Assembly (NCBI GenBank): GCA_015490055.1
Contig: WFYP01000229.1
Span: 1-10,981, forward strand
Length of the DNA: 10,981 bases
Origin: Nitratifractor sp.
GTDB lineage: Bacteria > Campylobacterota > Campylobacteria > Campylobacterales > Sulfurovaceae
Reading direction: 5' to 3'
This document shows, piece by piece, positions 1 through 7,002 of this stretch. The position numbers and the translations under genes were made by a program. Position 1 is the stretch's first letter, and the number at the start of each line of letters is the position of its first letter. The notes under the pieces were generated by a model. The model saw only the letters and a program-made list of their open reading frames with translations, did not search any database and was not told where the DNA came from.

Positions 1-2
1 GT

Positions 3-1736
3 TTAAGATTATTAAATATGCTGGTAGCTACAAGTTTTGTGGCTACTTTGGCTATGGCTGGTACATCTAAAATGAACTTTGCAAAAGTTTATGAAAAAGA
101 GTGTCAGGGGTGTCATGGACCAATTCATCAAGGTGGTGTTGGTGCAGACTTAAGACCAAAAGCTTTAAAAAAGAAGAATAGAGAGTTCTTAGCAGAGACA
201 ATTCTTAATGGTCGCGAAAATACAGCAATGCCAGCGTGGAAAGATAAGTTTAGCAAAGATGACGCAACTGGTATGGTAGATTGGTTAATGGATTGGAAAA
301 ATACAGTTGAGCTAAAACTAGATTTAAAAAAGATAAAAAAATCGTGGACTAAACTTGCTGATGTAGATGCTTTAGCAAAGAAGTATCCAGTTGCTAAAGA
401 TGGTACTTTAAAATATAAAGGTGCACAAGTTAAAAATGTTAAAGATATTACATTTGCAACAGAGAGAGATGCATCTTTAGTTGATTTTATTGATTCAACT
501 ACTGGTAAAGTTCTTAGTCGTCATAAAGCTGGATTTGCAGTGCATGTTACTGTAACAAATAAAGCTAATCCTAGATATGCTTACTCTATTAGCCGTTCTG
601 GAAGATTAACAATGTTTGATATTGGAGCTCCAGGGCAACCAGCATTGGCAATGGCACAAGTGGGTCAAGAGTCTCGTGGTTTGGCAGTTAGCCCAGATGG
701 TAAGTATGTAATGGCAGGTGATTATAATCCAGGTGGTGCAGTACTTTGTGATGCACATACGCTAGAGCCATTAAAAGCTTATGATACAAGCCGTGTAATC
801 GATATGGATGGTCAAATTACGCCGAGCCGTGTAGCATATATTGCAGATACACCATATGGTCCTTATTTCTCATTCGCACTTAAAGATGCAGGACATGTTT
901 ACATAGTAGATTACTCTAAACCAAACTTCCCAATAGTTGGAGATATTCCAAAAATTGGTAGAGTTCTTCACGATGCATTTGAAAATGAAAACAAAGGTGA
1001 AGATTTTGGTAGATATGTGCAAGTTGCATCTCAAGGAAGCGACTTAATGGGTATTGTGGATTTAAAAACTAAAAAATTAGCTGCAAAAGTATTTACAGGT
1101 AAAAAATCTAAGCCACATCCAGGACAAGGTGCATCTTGGTATAATAAAAAGATGGGTAAACAACTTAATGCAACACAGAGTATGAACTTTGGACAAGTTG
1201 TAATTTGGACATCTCCAGGTTGGAAAGTTGTTAAAAAAATTAAAACTGCTGGTGGTGGATTATTCGTAGGTACAGGCGAAGATACACCATGGATTTGGGC
1301 AGACTGTGTACTTGGTAAACCAGCTAACTATAATAAAGTTTACTTAATTAATAAAGAGACTTTAGAGACAGATAGAATTATAGAAGTTGGTAAGAAAAAA
1401 GGTAAACTTATCGATGCTAAAACAGGTAAAGTATTACAAACTTGGGACGCAACTCAACATGTAACAGTACCTGTAAACGAAAAAGCATTTGGTAAAGAGA
1501 AGATTATGCCAATACCAACTAAGTTAGGTGCTGTTGTTAAAAATCCAGTACAACCAAGATTGCTTCACGCTGAGCCAGCTAACCACGGCAAGTGGACTAT
1601 GATTTCAGAGTGGACAACAGGAAGAATTGGTATTTACGATTCTGAGACAGGTAAGTTTATTAAGTATATCGAAAACTTAACAACACCTACATTTACATAT
1701 TCAGTAGAGCACAGACAACATATTCCTGGTGCTTAA
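3..1736 (+). CDS. nirS: Cytochrome cd1 nitrite reductase (NirS type), 5' end outside window
   Basis: Periplasmic enzyme predicted to reduce nitrite to nitric oxide using heme c and heme d1. The frame stays open to the left edge (codons LRLLN before the Met at 18), so the true start and the first part of the Sec signal peptide lie upstream; the peptide ends near ATLAMA. Counting from Met 18, the heme c motif CQGCH is at 29-33, with a likely Met ligand in TAMPAW (Met71). The rest is an eight-bladed d1 propeller: VHV (His176, proximal d1 ligand by comparison with Pseudomonas NirS), VLHD (His318) and KPHPGQGA (His367), matching the two distal active-site histidines. Two features are odd: an extra stretch of roughly 40 residues around 456-497, and LLHAEP (His517), where I recall Gln in NirS but His in NirN and NirF. 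A NirN-like role is the alternative. Clustering with d1 genes and both distal histidines favour NirS. Confidence 0.9.
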   Translation, partial: LRLLNMLVATSFVATLAMAGTSKMNFAKVYEKECQGCHGPIHQGGVGADLRPKALKKKNREFLAETILNGRENTAMPAWKDKFSKDDATGMVDWLMDWKNTVELKLDLKKIKKSWTKLADVDALAKKYPVAKDGTLKYKGAQVKNVKDITFATERDASLVDFIDSTTGKVLSRHKAGFAVHVTVTNKANPRYAYSISRSGRLTMFDIGAPGQPALAMAQVGQESRGLAVSPDGKYVMAGDYNPGGAVLCDAHTLEPLKAYDTSRVIDMDGQITPSRVAYIADTPYGPYFSFALKDAGHVYIVDYSKPNFPIVGDIPKIGRVLHDAFENENKGEDFGRYVQVASQGSDLMGIVDLKTKKLAAKVFTGKKSKPHPGQGASWYNKKMGKQLNATQSMNFGQVVIWTSPGWKVVKKIKTAGGGLFVGTGEDTPWIWADCVLGKPANYNKVYLINKETLETDRIIEVGKKKGKLIDAKTGKVLQTWDATQHVTVPVNEKAFGKEKIMPIPTKLGAVVKNPVQPRLLHAEPANHGKWTMISEWTTGRIGIYDSETGKFIKYIENLTTPTFTYSVEHRQHIPGA

Positions 1737-1744
1737 TATATTTA

Positions 1745-1764
1745 CTCTCTCCTTATGGGGAGGG
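1745..1764 (+). other. Small stem-loop overlapping the large intergenic hairpin
   Basis: CTCTCTCC-like bases just after the nirS stop can pair with GGGGAGGG around a TTAT loop (about 8 bp, two or three G-U pairs). Its right side uses the same AGGG (1761-1764) that starts the larger hairpin, so the two folds exclude each other. No regulatory role is shown. Confidence 0.35.
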
Positions 1765-1804
1765 TGATTTATTTATACTTTTTAGAGTGTAAATAAATCA
1801 CCCT
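1761..1804 (+). promoter_or_regulatory. Strong hairpin between nirS and the pentaheme cytochrome gene
   Basis: Left arm 1761-1778 and right arm 1787-1804 pair over 18 bp (one G-U), closing an 8-nt loop. No T-run follows, so it does not look like a classical Rho-independent terminator. It lies directly before the GGAA ribosome-binding site (1807-1810) of the next gene. A likely role is to protect the 3' end of nirS mRNA, or to partly uncouple the abundant enzyme from downstream genes; this is inference. Confidence 0.7.
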
Positions 1805-1817
1805 ATGGAATTAGTTA

Positions 1818-2924
1818 ATGCGAATATTGTACTTTTTTTTACTTTTAATATCTCTACTTTTTCCAAAATATTTAGATAATAAATCTTGTAAAGAGTGCCA
1901 TGAGACTATTTACAATGAATTTGAAGAATCTATGCACTCTAAAAGTTATTTTACAGATGAGTTACATAGAAAAGTAGCTAATGCCTCTAGTACAAAAAAG
2001 TATGAATGTGCAGTGTGCCATATGCCAATGGCTGATAATTTGCAAGATTTAGTAACAGGAAAAGCTAGACCCAATAAGAATAATAAAACCCAAACAGATG
2101 GTGTTGCTTGCTATTTTTGCCATACTATTGCATATGTAAAAAAGGCTCATAAATTTAATATTAATATAAAATCAAGACAAGCGAAAAATTATAAACCTAC
2201 ACTTTATGGTAGATTAAGCAATCCAGACCATAACGATAAGCACTCTTCTGTCTCTAATCCTATTTATGGAAAAGAGGTTTGTATGGGTTGTCATTCTCAT
2301 AAATTAAACGATAATAATGTTACTATTTTTAAAGCTATGGGGAAAAATCAAAACTCTTTATCTTGTATAAAATGCCATATGCCAGAAGTTGAAGGTGGTG
2401 CTGAAAAGATGGATAGAAGAGCTAGAGAACATCACGCAAGTCATAAATTTTTGGGAATTCATGATGCAGAGTTTAGAAAAAAAGGTGTAGATATAAATGC
2501 TACAGTTGAAGGTAAAGAGTTAAAAATAACTCTAATAAATAAAATGCCTCACCCTTTAATTATACAACCAGCAAGAGCTAAATTTTTAAAAATAGATGTA
2601 TTGCGAAACAAAAAGAGTATTTGGCAAAATTATATGAGTAAACCTAGCGAAGATAAGAAGGCATATTTTGCATATAGTTTTAAAAGAGATGGTAAGAAAA
2701 TTGTAGTACCATCTACTGCAACCGAAGGTAGTGTACATAACTTAAATGCCAAAGAGAGTAAAACTTTGCTTTATACTATACCTATATTAAAAAAAGGTGA
2801 TAAAATAGAAGTATCTCTATATGTACAGTTAGCAAAAAGCGATTGTGCTAAAGCTATAAATTTAAAAAATAGAAAATTACTAAAACCAATGCTTATAAAG
2901 AGTGTTACAATAAGAGTAAATTAA
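1818..2924 (+). CDS. Periplasmic pentaheme c-type cytochrome
   Basis: Predicted exported multiheme cytochrome c of the cytochrome c554-like type. A hydrophobic N-terminus (residues 1-17) serves as signal peptide or anchor. Five CxxCH heme-binding motifs follow: CKECH (24-28), CAVCH (64-68), CYFCH (98-102), CMGCH (155-159) and CIKCH (183-187). A His-rich segment, HHASHKFLGIH (205-215), resembles the SHxFxGxHD signature of such proteins and could supply axial ligands. Residues about 224-368 contain no heme motif and look like a beta-rich C-terminal domain. The start at 1818 has GGAA seven bases upstream. The gene lies 81 bp after nirS, behind a strong hairpin, and before the FNR-controlled nirF promoter. 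An electron-transfer role to NirS or another nitrogen-oxide reductase is inferred from context; no exact family name can be assigned from sequence alone. Confidence 0.85.
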   Translation: MRILYFFLLLISLLFPKYLDNKSCKECHETIYNEFEESMHSKSYFTDELHRKVANASSTKKYECAVCHMPMADNLQDLVTGKARPNKNNKTQTDGVACYFCHTIAYVKKAHKFNINIKSRQAKNYKPTLYGRLSNPDHNDKHSSVSNPIYGKEVCMGCHSHKLNDNNVTIFKAMGKNQNSLSCIKCHMPEVEGGAEKMDRRAREHHASHKFLGIHDAEFRKKGVDINATVEGKELKITLINKMPHPLIIQPARAKFLKIDVLRNKKSIWQNYMSKPSEDKKAYFAYSFKRDGKKIVVPSTATEGSVHNLNAKESKTLLYTIPILKKGDKIEVSLYVQLAKSDCAKAINLKNRKLLKPMLIKSVTIRVN

Positions 2925-2941
2925 ATTAATCTTAATCTAAT

Positions 2942-2984
2942 TTGATAAATATCAACTAAAAACATACTTAAGTTTTAGTATAAT
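2942..2984 (+). promoter_or_regulatory. FNR/DNR-type box and class II promoter for nirF
   Basis: TTGAT-AAAT-ATCAA at 2942-2955 is a perfect FNR-type palindrome. TATAAT at 2979-2984 is a consensus -10. With a start site near 2990 the box centre (2948.5) falls at about -41.5, the classical position of a class II activated promoter. The likely binder is the Crp/Fnr-family protein at 7003-7704, or another FNR/DNR in the cell. Confidence 0.8.
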
Positions 2985-3002
2985 TAGAATAAAAGGATGT
3001 AT

Positions 3003-4103
3003 ATGAAATTTTTACTAGCAATACTATTTGTAGTTTCAGCATTTTTTGCAACTACACTTAGTGCAAAAGAGAAGTATTTTGTAGTAGAGAGAGAATCTCA
3101 GTCGGTGGCTGTTATAGAAGATGGCTTAGTGAAAAGTCATATGGAGCATATGCATAATATGAACCATGGCGTCATAAAATTTTATAAAAATGATGGTTAC
3201 TTAATTAGCCGTGATGGTTATATTGTAAAATTCGACCCAAAAACAGAGAAAAAATTAGCAGAGTATAAAACAAGTAATTCTGCTATTGGTTTTGTAGTTG
3301 GTAAAAATTTTGTTGCAGTTGCAAATTATGACGATAAGAGTGTAGATATTTTAACAAGAGATTTAAAGCCCATTCAAAAGATAAAAACAGGCTCTAAAAA
3401 TGTGGGTATTAAAATTTACAAAGATAAACTAATTTTTGCCCAAATGGATAACGATAAAGTTAGTGTCTATAAAGATGTAAACTTTGGTAAAGCAAAACCT
3501 AAATTTGTTTTAGAAAAAGAGTTTAAAGTTGGGAAAATGCCATTTGATGCTATGATACAAGGCAAAACTTATATTGTAGGATTTTTCTTAACAAAAGGTT
3601 TTGGCGTTATAGATTTAGATAAAATGAAATATAAATTAATTCCAGTTACAGGAGATGGAAATAAACCAGTTTTAAAAATACCACATTTTGGATTTTGGTC
3701 GCTAAGCCATGATAAAACATTTATTCCAGCAGTTGGTGATAATAAAGTTATGGTTTACGATAAAAAGTTTAACTTCTTAAAAAATATAGAGGTAAAAGGT
3801 TTACCAGTATTTACATCTTTGAGTCCTGACCAAAAATATATAGCTGTAACATTTAGTGGAAAAGATTTTCCTTATGTTCAAATAATAGATACTAAAACTC
3901 TTAAAGTTATAAAAACTTTCCACTTTAAAGGGAAAGTACTACATATCAGATGGTCTAGCGAATATCCTGATCTTTATGTCTCTGTAAATGGGGCTAACGA
4001 AGTAGATGTCATAGATACAAAAGGATGGTTTAAAGAGCGAGAGATTTATCAAGTAAAAAAACCATCGGGTATATTTATTTATAAAAGAAAAGATAAAAAA
4101 TAG
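3003..4103 (+). CDS. nirF: Heme d1 biosynthesis protein NirF
   Basis: Periplasmic beta-propeller protein required for a late step of heme d1 synthesis. I chose the Met at 3003 over 2997 because AAAAGGA (2991-2997) is then a well-spaced ribosome-binding site and the protein begins with a clean Sec signal peptide, MKFLLAILFVVSAFFATTLS, cut before Ala/Lys. There is no lipobox, unlike the lipoprotein NirF of Pseudomonas. From this start the protein has 366 residues, close to the family norm. NirF-like landmarks are GKMPFDAM (177-184), KIPHFGFW (His228), VLHIRW (His314) and the C-terminal KPSGIF. His55 in NHGVIKF aligns with the conserved His near the N-terminus of the family. The preceding stretch 46-55 is unusually rich in His and Met. 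It has its own FNR-type promoter and is followed after 2 bp by the thioredoxin-fold gene, so the two are co-transcribed. Confidence 0.92.
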   Translation: MKFLLAILFVVSAFFATTLSAKEKYFVVERESQSVAVIEDGLVKSHMEHMHNMNHGVIKFYKNDGYLISRDGYIVKFDPKTEKKLAEYKTSNSAIGFVVGKNFVAVANYDDKSVDILTRDLKPIQKIKTGSKNVGIKIYKDKLIFAQMDNDKVSVYKDVNFGKAKPKFVLEKEFKVGKMPFDAMIQGKTYIVGFFLTKGFGVIDLDKMKYKLIPVTGDGNKPVLKIPHFGFWSLSHDKTFIPAVGDNKVMVYDKKFNFLKNIEVKGLPVFTSLSPDQKYIAVTFSGKDFPYVQIIDTKTLKVIKTFHFKGKVLHIRWSSEYPDLYVSVNGANEVDVIDTKGWFKEREIYQVKKPSGIFIYKRKDKK

Positions 4104-4105
4104 AG

Positions 4106-4489
4106 ATGAAAAAAGTAGCACTATTTCTACTGCTACTTAGTGGGTTTATTATTGCAGAAAATCTGCATTGGATGGGAAATTACGAAAGAGCTTTGCAAAA
4201 AGCAAAAATAGTCGAAAAACCGCTTTTTCTTTTAGGAGTTAATAGAGGTAAAAACTCTACAGCTATTTTAAAAACTTGTTTCTCTAAAGATAGTGTAGTT
4301 AAAGAAGTGAATAGTAAAACAGTGCCAGTTATTGTACTCTTTGAGGGTAAAAACAGTTATCCAATAGAGATGTATTATACAACTGTTTTTCCAACTATTT
4401 TTGTAGTAAACCCTAAAGATGAATCTCTGTTACATAAGCCATTATATGGAAAGGATATTACTGTAGATTCTATACTAAAATTGTTTTGA
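4106..4489 (+). CDS. Small periplasmic thioredoxin-fold protein lacking the CxxC motif
   Basis: A 127-residue exported protein with signal peptide MKKVALFLLLLSGFIIA. The mature part has the thioredoxin_7/DUF255-like layout: NYERALQKAKIVEKPLFLL (helix then first strand), a following active-site loop, a strand PVIVLFEG (74-81) and a cis-Pro-type segment VFPTIFVVNP (94-103). In redox-active relatives the loop carries CxxC. Here it reads NRGKNSTAILKTCF, leaving one Cys (58), so dithiol oxidoreductase activity is unlikely. It starts 2 bp after the nirF stop, its ribosome-binding site lying inside nirF, and so belongs to the same transcript. A chaperone or scaffold role for NirF, NirS or cytochrome maturation is possible but not shown. 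The family call is moderate; the absence of CxxC is certain. Confidence 0.75.
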   Translation: MKKVALFLLLLSGFIIAENLHWMGNYERALQKAKIVEKPLFLLGVNRGKNSTAILKTCFSKDSVVKEVNSKTVPVIVLFEGKNSYPIEMYYTTVFPTIFVVNPKDESLLHKPLYGKDITVDSILKLF

Positions 4490-4668
4490 ATCAATAGCAA
4501 TTTATTTAAATAGTTTTGCAAGAAGTCTATTATTGGGATATGATGTTTAGTGCCACTAAGAATTCTATATCTATTTATTAGCTTTAAGCTTAGTACATTT
4601 TACGGATGTATAATTCTTAACATAATGGCATTATAGGTGTCTTACAATTTAAAATTAAAGGTTATTGT
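4490..4668 (+). other. 179-bp intergenic region with split inverted repeat and candidate promoter
   Basis: No convincing ORF or FNR box is seen. TGCCA (4551-4555) and TAAGAATT (4557-4564) have complements AATTCTTA (4612-4619) and TGGCA (4626-4630), so a roughly 80-base segment can fold with its ends together. TATAAT at 4609-4614 is a candidate -10 for the downstream cytochrome gene and overlaps the inner right arm, without a clear -35. AAAGG (4657-4661) is the ribosome-binding site for the start at 4669. Confidence 0.5.
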
Positions 4669-5022
4669 ATGAAAAAAGTTATTATATTTATAATGTTTGG
4701 CTCTATTCTTATAGCAGATGTAAGTGGTAAAAAGGTATTTGAGACTTACTGTTGGGGGTGTCATCATCAAACGGCTGTTGCATTTGCTCCACCGTTTGCA
4801 CAAATTGCAAGTAAACGAAGTGCAAGTGAAATTAGAGCGATGATAGCTGACCCAAAAGATGTATCTAAAGTTTTTGGATATAAACGAAATGCGATGCCAG
4901 CTTTTAAATTAAAAGAGGATGAGTTAGAGGCAATTACTCAATATATTTTAAGTTATAAACCAAAAGATAACAACTCTACAGATACTAATGCAACAGATAG
5001 CAATAATACAAAGGCAAAATAA
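4669..5022 (+). CDS. nirC: Monoheme class I cytochrome c, NirC-like
   Basis: Small periplasmic cytochrome c of 117 residues. The signal peptide is MKKVIIFIMFGSILIA. One heme site, CWGCH (28-32), and a Met ligand in NAMPAF (Met76) give the usual His/Met coordination of a class I cytochrome. The final 20 residues are a low-complexity Asn/Thr/Asp tail, probably unstructured. Size and position directly before nirJ match NirC, which donates electrons to NirS or acts in heme d1 maturation. The family is short and variable, so the symbol rests on context and could equally be a generic cytochrome c. The stop codon overlaps the nirJ start by one base (TAATG), pointing to translational coupling. The start is backed by AAAGG seven bases upstream. 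Confidence 0.75.
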   Translation: MKKVIIFIMFGSILIADVSGKKVFETYCWGCHHQTAVAFAPPFAQIASKRSASEIRAMIADPKDVSKVFGYKRNAMPAFKLKEDELEAITQYILSYKPKDNNSTDTNATDSNNTKAK

Positions 5023-6143
5023 TGTTTCGATTAAGCAATTTACTAAAATCGGTAGTTCAGCAGAAACCAAGTCGCTCACTAGATGGAGCTATTGCTATTT
5101 GGAACTTTACAAATAGATGTAATCTCTCGTGCTTGCACTGCTACTCTAAAGCTACGCTTGACTCTCGCGATACTCTAAGCACACAAGATATTTTAGATAC
5201 TTTGCCAAAGCTAAAAGAGAATGGTATAAAGTTTTTAATATTTAGCGGTGGCGAGCCACTTACAAGAGCCGATATTTACGATATTGCTGCTGCTTGTAAA
5301 GAGCTTGGTATAATTACTTACCTCTCTACAAACGGGCTCTATGTTAAAAGTAGCAATGCTCAAAAGATATTAGAGACCTTTAACTATGTTGGTATAAGTA
5401 TAGATGGCAGACCCGAAACACACGATAAGTTTCGTGGTTTAAATGGTGCATTCGAAGAGTCGATGAAGTCGGTTCGCTTGCTAAATAGTTATGGTATAAG
5501 CAAGGTTGGGATTCGCTTTACAATAACCAAAGAGACTCTGCCAGATTTAGAGTATATATTTGATTTGGCAGAGAAAGAGAATATACCAAAAATTTATATT
5601 TCGCACTTAGTTTATAGTGGGCGTGGCTTGGATAATCTAAAGATGGATATTACTAAAGAGCAGAGAATCGAAGCGGTAAACTACATAATAAATAAGGCAT
5701 TTGAGTATTACGATGAAGGCAGAGATATAGAGATAGTAACAGGAAATATGGAGATGGATGCAATAATGTTCTTAGAGAAGTTTAAAAGATTGTATCCACA
5801 ATATGCAGATGAAATGGAGAGAAGATTAAAAGCATGGGGTGGCAATAGTGCAGCAAGAAAGCTTTTAAATATTGATAGTAAAGGTAATGTAAAGCCAGAC
5901 CCATTTTTTCCATACACTATTGGTAACATATTTAAAGAAGATTTTAGTACCATATGGCAAGCAAAAACAGATATGCTAAATAGACTCCGAGAGCACCCAA
6001 GAAAATTGGGTGGTAAGTGTGAGAATTGCCGATATTTGGATATATGTAATGGTGGAAGCCGTAGCCGTGCTTGGGCAATTTATGATGACCTTTGGGCAGA
6101 AGACCCATCGTGCTATTTGAGTGCTAAAATGGTAAGGAGTTAA
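5022..6143 (+). CDS. nirJ: Heme d1 biosynthesis radical SAM protein NirJ
   Basis: Cytoplasmic radical SAM enzyme, 373 residues, that works on 12,18-didecarboxysiroheme, removing the two propionate side chains on the way to heme d1. CNLSCLHC at 33-40 (Cys33, 37, 40) is the CxxxCxxC that binds the SAM-cleaving 4Fe-4S cluster. The GGEP motif follows in FSGGEPLTRAD. The C-terminus carries four further cysteines (333, 336, 342, 364; CxxCx5C...C) for a second cluster, as in SPASM/Twitch proteins and NirJ. The relative AhbD (heme b synthesis) and other SPASM proteins are alternatives, but placement between a nirC-like gene and a precorrin-2-forming methyltransferase, in a nirS/nirF cluster, supports NirJ. 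It overlaps the previous gene by one base and is followed after 1 bp by the methyltransferase. Confidence 0.9.
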   Translation: MFRLSNLLKSVVQQKPSRSLDGAIAIWNFTNRCNLSCLHCYSKATLDSRDTLSTQDILDTLPKLKENGIKFLIFSGGEPLTRADIYDIAAACKELGIITYLSTNGLYVKSSNAQKILETFNYVGISIDGRPETHDKFRGLNGAFEESMKSVRLLNSYGISKVGIRFTITKETLPDLEYIFDLAEKENIPKIYISHLVYSGRGLDNLKMDITKEQRIEAVNYIINKAFEYYDEGRDIEIVTGNMEMDAIMFLEKFKRLYPQYADEMERRLKAWGGNSAARKLLNIDSKGNVKPDPFFPYTIGNIFKEDFSTIWQAKTDMLNRLREHPRKLGGKCENCRYLDICNGGSRSRAWAIYDDLWAEDPSCYLSAKMVRS

Positions 6144-6144
6144 T

Positions 6145-6879
6145 ATGGGTAAGGTGTATTTAACAGGTGCGGGACCGGGCGATATAGAGCTTTTAACACT
6201 TAAGGCATATAGAACTATACAAAAAGCAGATGTAATAGTTTACGACCGCTTAGCTAACCCAGAGATTTTAAAAGAGGCAAAAGATGGATGTGAGTTTGTG
6301 TATGTTGGCAAAGCAGATTCTCACCATTCACTTCCTCAAGATGAGATAAATGAACTTTTGCATCAATTAGCACTGAAGCACGAAATTGTAGTACGACTTA
6401 AAGGTGGCGACCCACTGGTATTTGGGCGTGGTGGTGAAGAGGCACTGCATCTTAAAGCCAATGGCATTAAGTTCGAGTTTATTCCTGGAATTACATCAGC
6501 AATAGCAGTACCTGAATATGCTGGAATACCAGTAACTCATAGAGGTGTTACAGTCTCTTTTAGGGTTGTTACAGGGCACGAAGCACCAAATAAAAAGCAT
6601 TCACAAATCCATTGGGAAAACTTTAAAACAGACGATACAATCGTATTTTTAATGGGGCTACACAACTTAGATAAAATTACTAAAAAACTCATAGATATTG
6701 GTAAACCAAAAGATTTTCCAATAGCAGTAATTAGCAAAGGTACAACCCCAGAAGAGAAAACAGTAATTGGAACACTAGAAGATATTTGGCAAAAAGCTAA
6801 AGATTTGCCAACACCTGCTTTAATCGTTGTTGGAGAAGTAGTTAAATTAAAAGAAGATTTAAGCTGGTTTGAAAAATAA
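6145..6879 (+). CDS. nirE: Uroporphyrinogen-III C-methyltransferase (SUMT)
   Basis: Cytoplasmic enzyme that uses two S-adenosylmethionine to convert uroporphyrinogen III to precorrin-2, the precursor of siroheme and so of heme d1. Family signatures are VYLTGAGPGDIELLTLKA (4-21), RLKGGDPLVFGRGGEE (84-99), PGITSA (114-119), GIPVTHRG (127-134) and VGEVV near the C-terminus. At 244 residues it is a stand-alone SUMT without the CysG oxidase/chelatase part, so conversion of precorrin-2 to siroheme must be done elsewhere. The start has AAGGAG (6134-6139) and is 1 bp after nirJ, so it ends the nirC-nirJ-nirE transcript. Its placement supports the name nirE; the general name is cobA, and it may also supply siroheme or cobalamin. 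Confidence 0.9.
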   Translation: MGKVYLTGAGPGDIELLTLKAYRTIQKADVIVYDRLANPEILKEAKDGCEFVYVGKADSHHSLPQDEINELLHQLALKHEIVVRLKGGDPLVFGRGGEEALHLKANGIKFEFIPGITSAIAVPEYAGIPVTHRGVTVSFRVVTGHEAPNKKHSQIHWENFKTDDTIVFLMGLHNLDKITKKLIDIGKPKDFPIAVISKGTTPEEKTVIGTLEDIWQKAKDLPTPALIVVGEVVKLKEDLSWFEK

Positions 6880-6918
6880 CTTAAGTTAATAGTAAAAAGT
6901 GCCTATAAGTTACATTTA

Positions 6919-6965
6919 AAAATTGATTTATATCAATTTTTATATAAAATTTAAAAATTTAGATA
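6919..6965 (+). promoter_or_regulatory. FNR/DNR-type box and promoter of the Crp/Fnr regulator gene
   Basis: TTGAT-TTAT-ATCAA at 6923-6936 is a perfect FNR-type palindrome extended to 9-bp arms (6919-6927, 6932-6940). A -10-like TAGATA (6960-6965) lies exactly as far from the box centre as TATAAT does in the nirF promoter (30.5 bp), giving a class II layout. A second possible -10 (TG-A-TACTAT, 6971-6979) would place the box near -57, a poorer position. The regulator downstream probably binds here and controls itself. Confidence 0.75.
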
Positions 6966-7002
6966 AATTGTGATACTATATACCAACTTTTGGGAGGTAT
7001 AT

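Noticed and set aside
3939..4121. Minus-strand ORF antisense to the end of nirF
   Set aside because: Shadow of the real coding frame; composition is Phe/Ile/Ser-rich as expected from reversed AT-rich codons.
4483..4492. TTGAATCAA at the end of the thioredoxin-fold gene as an FNR site
   Set aside because: The half-sites are too close together; FNR-type sites need four bases between TTGAT and ATCAA.
6877..6888. 12-bp palindrome TAACTTAAGTTA at the nirE stop codon as terminator
   Set aside because: No loop and no T-run; short AT-rich palindromes are expected by chance in this composition.
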